From contig CALALV010000088.1 in the NCBI GenBank assembly GCA_937925605.1, positions 1 to 61,583 of the forward strand: a stretch of 61,583 nucleotides of DNA, in the 5' to 3' direction. Made by a program: the position numbers and the translations under genes. Under the pieces are notes generated by a model. It searched no databases and was not told the origin of the DNA. It saw only the letters and a list, made by a program, of their open reading frames with translations. Within the stretch, counting starts at the first letter, position 1. Each line of letters starts with the position of its first letter. Positions 34,330 through 42,628 of this stretch are shown one piece after another. This DNA is from an uncultured Woeseia sp. (GTDB taxonomy: Bacteria > Pseudomonadota > Gammaproteobacteria > Steroidobacterales > Woeseiaceae).

Positions 34330-35300
34330 CGGCCGGCGCCGTTCAGCAGGCGGTCGCGCGCGCCGCGGTATTCCTGTTCGAGGCGATCGACCAGCTCCCC
34401 GACGCGCGGTATGTCGTCGATCGTGCCGACCCCCTGCCCCGCGCCCCAGATGTCGCGCCAGGCCTTTGCGCGCGTGTTGCCGCCGCTGCCGAAATTCATC
34501 TTCGCCTTGTCGCCGTCCGGCAGGTCGTCCGGGTCCAGCCCGGCGTTGACGATGCTGCCGCGCAGGTAGCTGCCGTGCACGCCGGTGAACAGCGACGTGT
34601 AGACGATATCCGTCGCGCGGCTGTCGACGATCATCTGCTTGTAGCTGTCCGGCGCGTTGGCCTCGGCGGTCGCGATGAAACGCGTGCCGAGGTAGGCGAG
34701 GTCGGCGCCGATCGCCTGCGCCGCCAGCAGGTCGTTGCCGCGGCTCATGCTGCCCGAGAGGATGATGGTGCCGTCGAAGACCTCGCGGACTTCCTTGACC
34801 AGCGCGAACGGGCTCAGCGTGCCGGCATGGCCGCCCGCGCCGGCGCAGACCGTGATGATACCGTCCACGCCCTGCTCGATCGCCTTGCGCGCGTGGCGCA
34901 GGTTGATGACGTCGTGCCAGACGACACCGCCGTACGCATGCACCGCCTCGACCACCTCCGCGGGCGGCCGCAGGCTGGTGATGATGATCGGCACCTCGTG
35001 CTTCACGCAGGTCTCGAGGTCCGCGTACAGCCGGTCGTTCGACTGGTGCACGATCTGGTTGACGGCGAACGGCGCGACGCTGCGCTCCGGGTGTGCCTCG
35101 GCGTACGCCGCCAGCTCCTCCCGGATGCGCGCGAGCCAGTTGCCGAGTTCCGCCTGCGGTCGCGCGTTCAGCGCGGGGAACGCCCCGACGATGCCGGCCT
35201 GGCACTGCGCGATCACGAGTTCCGGGCCGGAGACGATGAACATCGGCGCGCCGACGAGCGGCAGGCGCAGGTTGTCCTGGATGTGAGCCGGCAGGGACAG
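34326..35300 (-). CDS. Nitronate monooxygenase (2-nitropropane dioxygenase family), apparent CTG start
   Basis: The FMN-dependent TIM-barrel enzyme detoxifies alkyl nitronates. Motifs are APMFIVSGPELVIAQCQAGI, VPIIITSLRPP, GIITVCAGAGGHAG (active-site His region) and LGTRFIATAEANA. The usual N-terminus (SLPAHIQDNLRLPLVGAPMF) begins 19 codons before the first ATG (35243), and no ATG, GTG or TTG exists between an in-frame TGA and it. The best start is CTG 35300, one base after the thioesterase stop, giving 324 residues. There is no clear Shine-Dalgarno site, so coupling to the upstream gene is likely. It is part of the run extending the ccm operon. Confidence 0.85.
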   Translation of the reverse strand: MSLPAHIQDNLRLPLVGAPMFIVSGPELVIAQCQAGIVGAFPALNARPQAELGNWLARIREELAAYAEAHPERSVAPFAVNQIVHQSNDRLYADLETCVKHEVPIIITSLRPPAEVVEAVHAYGGVVWHDVINLRHARKAIEQGVDGIITVCAGAGGHAGTLSPFALVKEVREVFDGTIILSGSMSRGNDLLAAQAIGADLAYLGTRFIATAEANAPDSYKQMIVDSRATDIVYTSLFTGVHGSYLRGSIVNAGLDPDDLPDGDKAKMNFGSGGNTRAKAWRDIWGAGQGVGTIDDIPRVGELVDRLEQEYRGARDRLLNGAGR

Positions 35301-35301
35301 G

Positions 35302-35721
35302 TCAGATCACCATGAAGCTGGCGTCGCAGTCGGCGATCAGCCGGCCGTCGCTCTGGCGCGTCGCCCGGCCTTTAAGGCGCACCAGGCGACGGCGCTCGCT
35401 GTCGATCCAGCCCTCGAGGCTGATCGTCTCGCCGACCCTGAGCGGCTCGCGGTAGCGCACCTCGCAGCGCGCCGTGTGTGCCTTGCGCCCGGCCAGGTAC
35501 AGCACGTTGGCCATCACGTCGTCGAGCGCGGCATAGATGATGCCGCCGTGCACGGTATCGGCGTAGCCGACGTGGTCCGCGCCGGGCGTGAAGCGGCCGC
35601 GGCAATGCCCTGCCTCGTCGAGTTCGAAACGAATCCTGAGGCCGATCGGGTTTTCCGGACCGCAGGCGAAGCATCGCGGGGCGGCCTCGATCGCTTCGCT
35701 TGGCCGGCGCGAATCCGTCAC
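35302..35721 (-). CDS. PaaI-type hotdog thioesterase
   Basis: The 139-residue hotdog-fold acyl-CoA thioesterase has the signature HGGIIYAALDDVMANVLYL, with HGG and the downstream Asp as active-site elements. RCFACGPENPIGLRIRFELD at the N-terminus is typical of this branch. It starts at GTG 35721 overlapping the ccmI stop (GTGA). It probably hydrolyses aromatic or short acyl-CoAs; the context does not identify the substrate. Confidence 0.85.
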   Translation of the reverse strand: MTDSRRPSEAIEAAPRCFACGPENPIGLRIRFELDEAGHCRGRFTPGADHVGYADTVHGGIIYAALDDVMANVLYLAGRKAHTARCEVRYREPLRVGETISLEGWIDSERRRLVRLKGRATRQSDGRLIADCDASFMVI

Positions 35722-36719
35722 TCGACCTCGAGCCCGATTTCGACGGCCGCCTCGGCGGCGGCACCGGGCTCGACCAGCGTGCTGCCGTACCAGTCGCCGG
35801 GGCTCGCGAGCGGCTGGCCCGAGAGCGAGGCCCGCGCGACGATTTCGAGCGACTCGAAGCCCGACAGCGGACGGCCCGGAATCATCGCGTCGGCGTCGCG
35901 CAGCGTGATCGCGGCCGGCAGGTCGCCGACGGTGCGCCGGACGGCGGCAACAGGCGGCGCGGGCTGCGCCGGGTCGCGGGCAATGACGAACACGGTTACG
36001 TCGTCGCCGAGCGCCGCGCGCGCCGCCGCGCTCAACGACACCTGCACGGTGACGCTGCTCGCCCCCGCGGCGGCCGGCGCCGCGGTGGCGGCCGGCGCCG
36101 ACTCACCGCGCCACTCCGCGATGCGCTGGCGCAGGATGTCCTGGATTTCCGGCGGCGGCGACAGCGCGAGCAGCGCTTCCCAGCGCTCCGCCGCGAGGGC
36201 CGTGTCGTCGCGCTCGCGAGCGGCGATGCCGCCGTAGAACAGGGCTTTCGGGTTCACCGGCGCAGCGACCAGGGCCGCCTCGAACAGCTGTGCCGGCCGA
36301 CCCGACACGCTGCCGCGCTGGCGCATCATGACGGCCTCGCCGAGGTCGGCCAGCGTCTGCGCCTGGTTGCCGCCCTCGCGCTCGAGCGCCTGCTCGAACG
36401 CGGCGATCGCGTCGTCGTAGCGCTCGAGCTGCAGGTAGGAGCGGGCCAGCATTTTCCAGCCCTCGACGTCCTCGGGATTTCGCTCGAGCCGCGCGGCCAG
36501 CGCGCCGACCATCTCGTCGATGTCGGGCCGGGCGCCCGGCCCGGACGGCACGCCCGGCGAGCCGATCTGCGTGTACAGCACGCCCGAGAGCGCGAGCACA
36601 AAGACCGCAGCGAGCGCGAGTCCGGCCGTCAGGCGACGCTGGTGGCGGTACAGCGGCCAGCAGACGAACAGCGCGCCTGCCAGCAGCATCGCGCCGAAAC
36701 TGAGCCACAGCGCGGTCAG
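35718..36719 (-). CDS. ccmI: Cytochrome c maturation protein CcmI (TPR), apparent CTG start
   Basis: CcmI is the apocytochrome chaperone of the heme ligation complex. The predicted first membrane helix, ALWLSFGAMLLAGALFVCWP, precedes a second at about 33-52, then TPR repeats (ERNPEDVEGWKMLARSYLQL and ERYDDAIAAFEQALER) and a periplasmic beta-domain ending at GLEVE. No ATG, GTG or TTG precedes the first helix in frame without reading into ccmH; the internal ATG would cut that helix. CTG 36719 overlaps the ccmH stop as CTGA, with GGAG 7 bases ahead, and gives MTALWLS by initiator decoding. The length is 333 residues. Confidence 0.88.
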   Translation of the reverse strand: MTALWLSFGAMLLAGALFVCWPLYRHQRRLTAGLALAAVFVLALSGVLYTQIGSPGVPSGPGARPDIDEMVGALAARLERNPEDVEGWKMLARSYLQLERYDDAIAAFEQALEREGGNQAQTLADLGEAVMMRQRGSVSGRPAQLFEAALVAAPVNPKALFYGGIAARERDDTALAAERWEALLALSPPPEIQDILRQRIAEWRGESAPAATAAPAAAGASSVTVQVSLSAAARAALGDDVTVFVIARDPAQPAPPVAAVRRTVGDLPAAITLRDADAMIPGRPLSGFESLEIVARASLSGQPLASPGDWYGSTLVEPGAAAEAAVEIGLEVE

Positions 36720-37147
36720 CGGTCCGCTCCCCCGACCTGGCCGTCCTCGTCCTCGATCGGCAGGGCGGCGCGCTTGCGCAGCACCAGCGTGACGACGGCC
36801 GCGCCGCCGCCGAGCAGCAGGAGCGGCGCGATCCACAGCACGAGGGTCTTGCCGCTCATGCGGGGCCGGTACAGTGCGAACTCACCGTAGCGTGTGACCA
36901 GGAAATCGAGTATTTCCGCGTCGGTCTTGCCCTCCGCGATCAGCCGGCGAATCTCGCGGCGCAGGTCCGCCGCGAGAAAGGCATTCGAGTCGCGCAGGTT
37001 CTGGTTCTGGCATTTGAGGCAGCGGACTTCCTCGATCAGCCGCTCGTAGCGGGCCTGCAGCTCGGGGTCCTCGAACGCGATGCCGGTGTCGATGGCCTGG
37101 GCCGCGCCGCCGGCCGCGAGCACGAGCAGCCACCACAGCCGCTTCAC
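36716..37147 (-). CDS. ccmH: Cytochrome c maturation protein CcmH
   Basis: The 143-residue membrane-anchored thiol oxidoreductase has a signal-like helix (LWWLLVLAAGGAAQA) and the redox motif RCLKCQNQNL (CxxC) that reduces the apocytochrome CxxCH site. EIRRLIAEGKTDAEILDFLV and YGEFALYRPRM follow, then a C-terminal membrane helix. GTG 37147 overlaps the ccmG stop (GTGA). CcmI is separate here, so this is the short CcmH form. Confidence 0.92.
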   Translation of the reverse strand: MKRLWWLLVLAAGGAAQAIDTGIAFEDPELQARYERLIEEVRCLKCQNQNLRDSNAFLAADLRREIRRLIAEGKTDAEILDFLVTRYGEFALYRPRMSGKTLVLWIAPLLLLGGGAAVVTLVLRKRAALPIEDEDGQVGGADR

Positions 37148-37680
37148 GGGCCGCTCCTTTCGAGCGCCACGATGTGCGGCACGAAGTCGCGTTGCCAGGC
37201 CCGCTCGTCGAGCGGGCCCAGGTGCTTGTGCAGCACGGTGCCGTCCGGCGCGATCAGGAAGGTTTCCGGCGCCCCGTAGACGCCCCAGTCGATGCCCACC
37301 CGGCCGTCGGCGTCGAAGCCGGAAGCGACGTAGGGATCGCCGAGGCTGTCGAGCCACTCGAGCGCCGCGTCGCGATCGTCGCGCCAGTTGATACCGTAGA
37401 GCGGGATCGCGCCCGAGGCGGCGAGCTTCATCAGGTACGCGTGCTCCTGGCGACAGCCCACGCACCAGGTGGCCCAGACGTTCACGAGGGCGAGTTCGCC
37501 GGCGTAGTCGCCGTTGCTGACCGTGCGCGCCGGGTCCGCGAGGCTCGGCAGTTCGAAAGCCGGCGCGGGTTTGCCGAGGAACGGCGAAGGCAGCTCCGAC
37601 GGATCGCGGTCGAGCCCGGACCGGAACATCCAGAGCATGCCGACGAACACGACGATCAGGACCGCGGGCAACCACCGCAT
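37144..37680 (-). CDS. ccmG: Thiol:disulfide interchange protein CcmG/DsbE
   Basis: The 178-residue periplasmic thioredoxin-fold protein is held by an N-terminal helix (WLPAVLIVVFVGMLWMF). The active site is WATWCVGCRQEHAYL (WCxxC). The family-specific GINWRDDRDAALEWL and GVYGAPETFLIAPDG with the cis-Pro loop follow. It keeps apocytochrome and CcmH thiols reduced. ATG 37680 shares a base with the ccmF stop (TGATG). Confidence 0.93.
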   Translation of the reverse strand: MRWLPAVLIVVFVGMLWMFRSGLDRDPSELPSPFLGKPAPAFELPSLADPARTVSNGDYAGELALVNVWATWCVGCRQEHAYLMKLAASGAIPLYGINWRDDRDAALEWLDSLGDPYVASGFDADGRVGIDWGVYGAPETFLIAPDGTVLHKHLGPLDERAWQRDFVPHIVALERSGP

Positions 37681-39656
37681 CAGGCGCGCTCCCCCGCCAG
37701 CGGCCGCGCGGCCGTCTCGGGCTCGGTAGCGGTGCCAGGCGCGCGCACCCGGTAGCGGCGGTCGCTGGCCGCGACGATGCCGCCGAGCGCCATGATCAGC
37801 GCGCCGAGCCAGATGAAGCGGATCATCGGCTTGTACTGGATGCGCACGCTCCAGGCCTCGTTGCCGAGCGGGTCGCCCAGGGCCACGAACAGGTCCCGGT
37901 TCCAGGCGGCGTGGATGCCGGCCTCGGTCATCGGGCTCTGCTGCACGAGGTAGGTGCGTTTCTGCGGCCTGAGCGTCGCGATGAATTCGCCGTCGCGGCG
38001 CACCTCGATCTCACCCTCGAGCGCGCGGAAGTTCGGGCCGTCGACTTCGCGCAGTTCACGCAGCGCGAACGTAAAGCCGGCTACCTCCGCGTCGTCACCC
38101 GGCGCGAGGCGCATGTCCCGCTCGATCGAGAACGCCGAGACGATCGTGACGCCGAGCACGAACAGGCCGACGCCGAAGTGCGCGACCGACATGCCGAGCG
38201 CGCTGCGCGTGATCCCGGCGCTGCCCGCTGCGCGCCGCCACGACCGCAGTGGCTCCAGCAGCGACGTGAACAGCAGCCAGAAGGCGGCGACGGCGCCGAC
38301 GCCGAGCAGCAGGCCGAGACGGCCGTAGAACAGCCAGGCGGTGACGACGCCGGCCACGAGGGCCAGCGCGGCCGGCCAGCGCAGCCGGCGCGCGAGCGGC
38401 GGCCAGGCCTGGCGGTTCCACGCCGTGTGCATGCCGATGCCGAGCAGCAGGACCAGCGGCACCATCGGGATCGCGAACGCGACCTCGAACCAGGGCGCGC
38501 CGACCGAGATCTTGCCCATCTCGAGCACTTCGACGACCAGCGGCGCGAGCGTGCCGAGCAGGATCAGCACCGCGGCGATGACCAGCAGCACGTTGTTCAG
38601 CAGCAGGAAGGTCTCGCGCGACAGCGGCCGGAAGCCGGCCTGCGAGTCGAGCTTAGGCGCGCGCCACGCGTACAGCAACAGTGCGCCGCCGACGACGACG
38701 GCGAGGAAGGCGAGGATGAAAATGCCGCGCGCCGGGTCGGTCGCGAAGGCGTGCACCGATACGAGCACGCCCGAGCGCACGAGGAAGGTGCCGAGCAGCG
38801 ACAGCGAGAACGCCGAGATCGCGAGCAGCAGCGTCCAGCTCTTGAACAGCCCGCGCTTCTCGGTCACGGCCAGCGAATGGATCAGCGCCGTGCCGACAAG
38901 CCAGGGCATGAACGAGGCGTTCTCGACCGGGTCCCAGAACCACCAGCCGCCCCAGCCGAGTTCGTAGTAGGCCCACCAGCTGCCGAGCGCGATGCCGACG
39001 GTCAGGAACAGCCAGGCCCAGGTGGTCCAGGGCCGGGTCCAGCGCGCCCAGGTGCGGTCGAGGTTGCCCGACAGCATGGCCGCGATCGCGAAAGCAAAGG
39101 CGACCGCGAAGCCGACGTAGCCGGTGTAAAGGAGCGGCGGGTGGATCGCGAGGCCGGGGTCCTGCAGCAGCGGGTTCAGGTCCGCGCCGTCCGGCGGCGC
39201 CGGCTGCAGCCGTTCGAACGGGTTCGAGGTCAGCAGCGTGAACAGCAGGAAGCCGACCGACAGCGCGCCCAGCACGCCGATGACGCGCGCCGCGAAGGCC
39301 TCGGGCAGCGTGCGGCTGAAGCGCGCGACCGCGACCGTCCACATTGCGAGCAGCAGGATCCACAGCAGCAGCGAGCCCTCGTGCGCGCCCCAAACCGCCG
39401 AGAACTTGTAAATCGTCGGCAGCGCGAGCTGCGAGTTGTTGGCGACGTACAGGACCGAGAAGTCGCTGGTCAGGAACGCGTACGCCAGGCAGGCGAAGGC
39501 GATGGCGGCGAACACGAGCTGGCCGGTCGCCGCGGGCCGCGCGACGGCCAGCATGGCCGCGTTACCCCGCCAGGCGCCGAGCAGCGGGTAGACGCACTGG
39601 CAGGCCGCCAGCGCCAGCGCCAGGATCAGCGCGAAATGGCCTATCTCCGGGATCAT
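37680..39656 (-). CDS. ccmF: Heme lyase subunit CcmF
   Basis: The 658-residue membrane protein has about 15 helices and is the core of the heme-apocytochrome ligase. The WWD domain is GWGGWWFWDPVENASFMPWL near residue 235. Other conserved parts are NNSQLALPTIYKFSAVWGAHEGSLLLW (seen as consecutive blocks) near 75-100 and HPPLLYTGYVGFAVAFAFAI near 172. Periplasmic loop histidines expected for heme ligation are present in the HPP and WGAHEG regions. It overlaps ccmE by ATGA. Confidence 0.95.
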   Translation of the reverse strand: MIPEIGHFALILALALAACQCVYPLLGAWRGNAAMLAVARPAATGQLVFAAIAFACLAYAFLTSDFSVLYVANNSQLALPTIYKFSAVWGAHEGSLLLWILLLAMWTVAVARFSRTLPEAFAARVIGVLGALSVGFLLFTLLTSNPFERLQPAPPDGADLNPLLQDPGLAIHPPLLYTGYVGFAVAFAFAIAAMLSGNLDRTWARWTRPWTTWAWLFLTVGIALGSWWAYYELGWGGWWFWDPVENASFMPWLVGTALIHSLAVTEKRGLFKSWTLLLAISAFSLSLLGTFLVRSGVLVSVHAFATDPARGIFILAFLAVVVGGALLLYAWRAPKLDSQAGFRPLSRETFLLLNNVLLVIAAVLILLGTLAPLVVEVLEMGKISVGAPWFEVAFAIPMVPLVLLLGIGMHTAWNRQAWPPLARRLRWPAALALVAGVVTAWLFYGRLGLLLGVGAVAAFWLLFTSLLEPLRSWRRAAGSAGITRSALGMSVAHFGVGLFVLGVTIVSAFSIERDMRLAPGDDAEVAGFTFALRELREVDGPNFRALEGEIEVRRDGEFIATLRPQKRTYLVQQSPMTEAGIHAAWNRDLFVALGDPLGNEAWSVRIQYKPMIRFIWLGALIMALGGIVAASDRRYRVRAPGTATEPETAARPLAGERA

Positions 39657-40117
39657 TGCGCGGCGTCACCGGCCTCCGCGGCGGCCTGCTTGGCGGCCGC
39701 GTGCTTGGCGAGCGAGTCCGCGACCTCGGGCGGCATGTAGTTTTCGTCGTGCTTCGCGAGCACCTCGTCGGCGACGAACTGGCCGTTCTCGTCCAGCCGG
39801 CCGTGCGCGATGATGCCCTGCCCCTCGCGGAACAGGTCGGGCAGGATGCCGGCGTAGCGAACGGTCAGTTCGTCCTCGAGGTCGGTCAGGTCGAACGCGA
39901 CCTCCAGTTCGCCCGGCTGGCGCCGGACGCTGTTTTCGACCACGAGCCCGCCGACCCGGAACGTGCGCTCTTCCGGCACGTTGCCGGCCACGGCGTCCGA
40001 AATCTCCACGTAGAACATCATGTTGTCCTGGAAGGCGCGCAGCGTCAGCGCCGTCGCGATCAGGACGCCGGCCGCGGCGAGGCCGACTGCCAGCATGCGT
40101 TGTCGTCTCGGTGTCAC
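39653..40117 (-). CDS. ccmE: Heme chaperone CcmE
   Basis: The 154-residue protein has one N-terminal membrane helix (residues 8-28) and a periplasmic beta-barrel. His123 in LAKHDENYMPPEV is the residue that binds heme covalently, with Tyr127 beside it. RTFRVGGLVVENSVRR and GILPDLFREGQGIIAHGRLD match the family. It begins at GTG 40117, overlapping the ccmD stop (GTGA). Confidence 0.94.
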   Translation of the reverse strand: MTPRRQRMLAVGLAAAGVLIATALTLRAFQDNMMFYVEISDAVAGNVPEERTFRVGGLVVENSVRRQPGELEVAFDLTDLEDELTVRYAGILPDLFREGQGIIAHGRLDENGQFVADEVLAKHDENYMPPEVADSLAKHAAAKQAAAEAGDAAQ

Positions 40118-40275
40118 TCGTCAGTCTCCGTCAGTTGCATGTGCCGGCGTACCTCGCGCAGCACGGCCCGGTGCCTGCGCCGCGCCTGCACGACGCAGGT
40201 AACAAGGACCGTGAAGGTCAGCCCGAAGCAGGTCCATACGTAGACCCCGTATTTTCCCATGGCCAGCATTTCCAT
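40114..40275 (-). CDS. ccmD: Heme exporter protein CcmD
   Basis: The 53-residue protein has one membrane helix, VYVWTCFGLTFTVLVTCVVQ, followed by a basic cytoplasmic tail (ARRRHRAVLREVRRH), the CcmD pattern. It stabilises CcmE release from the CcmABC transporter. ATG 40275 shares its A with the ccmC stop (TGATG). This gene is below common size cut-offs. Confidence 0.85.
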   Translation of the reverse strand: MEMLAMGKYGVYVWTCFGLTFTVLVTCVVQARRRHRAVLREVRRHMQLTETDE

Positions 40276-41027
40276 CAAGCTGCTCCTGCCGATTCCGTGG
40301 CCAGCCTGCGCACCCAGCGGGCGCGGCGCTCGCGGTACAGCACCTCGCTCTTGACGCGCATCAACAGGAGCGCGCCGAACAGGAAGCTGAAGCCGAAAAT
40401 CATCGCGAGCAGCGGGTACAGCATGTCCCCGGCGATCGCCGGCCCGCCCTCGCGGATCAGTGTCGGCCCCTGGTGCAGCGAGCTCCACCATTCGACCGAG
40501 AAATGGATGATCGGCACGTTGACCGCGCCGACCAGCGCCAGTACCGCGCTGGCCCGGTCGGCCTTGGTGCCGTCGTCGATCGCGGCACGCAGGGCCATGT
40601 AGCCCAGGTACAGGAACAGCAGGATCAGCTCGGACGTCAGCCTTGGATCGCCCCATTCCCACCAGGTTCCCCACATCGGGCGGCCCCAGATCGAGCCGGT
40701 CGCGAGCGCGAGGAAGGTGAACCAGGCGCCGAGCGGCGCGGCGCTGGCGGCCACCGCGTGCGCGAGCTTCATCCGCCAGATCAGGCCGATCCCGGCGGCG
40801 ATCGCCATCACCATGTAGGCCAGCATGGACAGGTAGGCGGCCGGCACGTGCACGTAGATGATGCGGAAGGCGTCGCCCTGCTGGTAGTCCGGCGGCGCGA
40901 TGAACAGCCCGGCCCAGGTGCCGTAGGCCACGAGCGGCAGGCCGATGGCCGCGAACCAGGGGATGAATTTACCTGCCAGGCCGTAGAAGTGCGGCGGCGA
41001 GGCCAGCTTGTGAAAGAAGGTCCACAC
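40275..41027 (-). CDS. ccmC: Heme exporter permease CcmC
   Basis: The 250-residue protein has six membrane helices and presents heme to CcmE. The tryptophan-rich heme-handling motif is GTWWEWGDPRLTSELILLFL near residue 125. Periplasmic histidines lie in IIYVHVPAAYLSMLAY (about 60) and VPIIHFSVEWWSSLHQGPT (about 175). It starts at GTG 41027, 10 bases after the ccmB stop, the only true gap inside ccmA-I. Confidence 0.94.
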   Translation of the reverse strand: MWTFFHKLASPPHFYGLAGKFIPWFAAIGLPLVAYGTWAGLFIAPPDYQQGDAFRIIYVHVPAAYLSMLAYMVMAIAAGIGLIWRMKLAHAVAASAAPLGAWFTFLALATGSIWGRPMWGTWWEWGDPRLTSELILLFLYLGYMALRAAIDDGTKADRASAVLALVGAVNVPIIHFSVEWWSSLHQGPTLIREGGPAIAGDMLYPLLAMIFGFSFLFGALLLMRVKSEVLYRERRARWVRRLATESAGAA

Positions 41028-41037
41028 GATACTTTAC

Positions 41038-41736
41038 TTACTCGTTGCTGATGCGAAGGGCGGCGGCGGTTGCGAATGGTGCGAGGGTGAGCGCGAGCAT
41101 GCAATAGGCGCCGAGAAAATAGACACCGCCGGCCATCGTATCGCCCGCGGCGGCCAGCGACACGGTACGGGCGCCGAAAATCAGGATGGGCATCGCGAGC
41201 GGCAGCACCAGCAGCCCGAGCAGCGCGTTGCCGCGGGACAGCCCGACGGTGAGCGCGGCCCCGGTTGCGCCGACCAGGCTCAGGCTCGCGGTGCCCGGCA
41301 GCAGCGTCGCCGGCAGCGCCAGCAGGCCGTCGGCCGGCAGGTCGTAACTCAGCCCGATCAGCGGCGAGATGACGACGAGAGGCAACCCGCTCAGCAGCCA
41401 GTGGGCGCAGGTCTTGGCCAGCACCAGCAGTGGCAGCGGCTGGGCGGACAACAGCAGCTGTTCGAGGCTGCCGTCCTCGTGGTCGGCCAGGAACAGGCCG
41501 TTCAGCGACAGCAGCGCCGCGAGCAGCGCCGCGACCCAGACGACGCCCGGCCCGATCGTGCGCAGCAGGTCCGTCTCCGGTCCCAGCGCGAGCGGGAACA
41601 GCGTCGCGACGATGGCGAAAAAGACCAGCGGGTTCAGGACGTCGCCGGGCCGGCGCCAGGCCAGCAGCAGGTCGCGCCGCAGCAGCGCGACGAAGCCGCG
41701 CCCGAGGCCAGGCATCGTGTCCGGCAACGTCGTCAT
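41038..41736 (-). CDS. ccmB: Heme exporter permease CcmB
   Basis: The 232-residue ABC-type membrane subunit has six helices. Family features are LLRRDLLLAWRRPGDVLNPL at the N-terminus, LALGPETDLLRTIGPGVVWV and LNGLFLADHEDGSLEQLLLS. It assembles with CcmA and CcmC. ATG 41736 overlaps the ccmA stop (ATGA). The longer open frame upstream is a shadow of ccmA. Confidence 0.92.
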   Translation of the reverse strand: MTTLPDTMPGLGRGFVALLRRDLLLAWRRPGDVLNPLVFFAIVATLFPLALGPETDLLRTIGPGVVWVAALLAALLSLNGLFLADHEDGSLEQLLLSAQPLPLLVLAKTCAHWLLSGLPLVVISPLIGLSYDLPADGLLALPATLLPGTASLSLVGATGAALTVGLSRGNALLGLLVLPLAMPILIFGARTVSLAAAGDTMAGGVYFLGAYCMLALTLAPFATAAALRISNE

Positions 41737-42347
41737 GACAGCGAAATCCGCCCGGTCGGCAGAGCCGGGTCCACGTCGCGGTGCGAGGCCAGCATGCACA
41801 GGCCGCCGCCGCCGATGTGTTCGGCCACCAGCTCGTTGACCAGCGCCTGGCCGCCGCGGTCCAGGTTCGTGAACGGTTCGTCCATCAGCCACAGCGGCGC
41901 GCTCGACAGAACGAGGCGCGCGAGCGCGACCCGCCGCTGCTGGCCTGCGGACAGCACGCCGACCGGCAGCGTCGTCAACGCGGCGATGCCGAGGCGCTCG
42001 AGCGTGTCTCCGAGCTGGCGCGTGCCTGGCGGCCGCAGCGCGGACTCGGCGTGCAGGTTTTCGAGCGGCGTCAGGTCTCGCTTCAGGCCGGGACGATGCC
42101 CGTACCAGGCGAGGCTTGCCCGGTAGGACTGGCCCGCCCGGCGGATACTGACGCCGTCCCAGCAGACGTCCCCGTCGGTGGCCGGCAGCAGGCCGGCGAC
42201 AACCCGCAGCAGGCTGGTCTTGCCCGCGCCGTTCTTGCCTTCAACGACGAGGCAGTCGCCAGCTCCGAGCGCGAACTCGACGTCGCGGAACAACAGGCGC
42301 TCGCCGCGCATCACCGCCAGGCCGCTGGCGGACAGTCGTACAGCCAA
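41733..42347 (-). CDS. ccmA: Heme exporter ATPase CcmA
   Basis: The 204-residue ABC ATPase has Walker A VEGKNGAGKTSLLRVV, a signature loop VLSAGQQRRVALARLVL (LSAGQ in place of LSGGQ) and Walker B APLWLMDEPFTNLD, with a switch His in LASHRD. It powers release of holo-CcmE from CcmC. The start is TTG 42347 with GGAG 8 bases upstream. It is the first gene of an eight-kilobase operon. Confidence 0.93.
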   Translation of the reverse strand: MAVRLSASGLAVMRGERLLFRDVEFALGAGDCLVVEGKNGAGKTSLLRVVAGLLPATDGDVCWDGVSIRRAGQSYRASLAWYGHRPGLKRDLTPLENLHAESALRPPGTRQLGDTLERLGIAALTTLPVGVLSAGQQRRVALARLVLSSAPLWLMDEPFTNLDRGGQALVNELVAEHIGGGGLCMLASHRDVDPALPTGRISLS

Positions 42348-42628
42348 GTCGCTAGCTCCGCCGACGCGCGCCGAGCGTCAGCATGGCGTCAGCGAGCGGG
42401 ACATAAAAAATATAATAAACAGGCACTAAAGGTTACTTTTTAGAATTAACTTTCAATAACTTCCGGGGCCTGCGAGATTCGAGGCTGAAACACTTCTTTC
42501 ATTTGCACCGGAGCGGGTCAGGCCGTAGACTGCATTGACTAGCCACGAAGCACAACGAACTACATCAACAAATAATGAGAAGTGGCTAATACTTAACAAT
42601 AATCATCCATCTGGTACCGGGATCAGTA
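42348..42628. promoter_or_regulatory. AT-rich divergent promoter region (ccmA / ATPase-FHA gene)
   Basis: These 281 bases between divergent genes contain two AT-rich islands, 42400-42460 and 42560-42605, in an otherwise GC-rich window. For the minus strand, TTGAAA (around 42450) and T/A-rich hexamers near 42410 are promoter-like. For the plus strand, the second island precedes the ATG. TAGCCAC at 42540-42546 and its inverse GTGGCTA at 42583-42589 form a 7-bp inverted repeat. Exact boxes are not assigned. Confidence 0.4.

Noticed and set aside
33922..35205. A 427-codon frame covering crcB and part of the monooxygenase gene
   Set aside because: The first part is an alternate-frame shadow of nitronate monooxygenase; the CrcB sequence starts only at GTG 34329.
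34330..35301. Fluoride riboswitch before crcB
   Set aside because: crcB begins inside the stop codon of the upstream gene, with no room for a leader, and no riboswitch core was seen.
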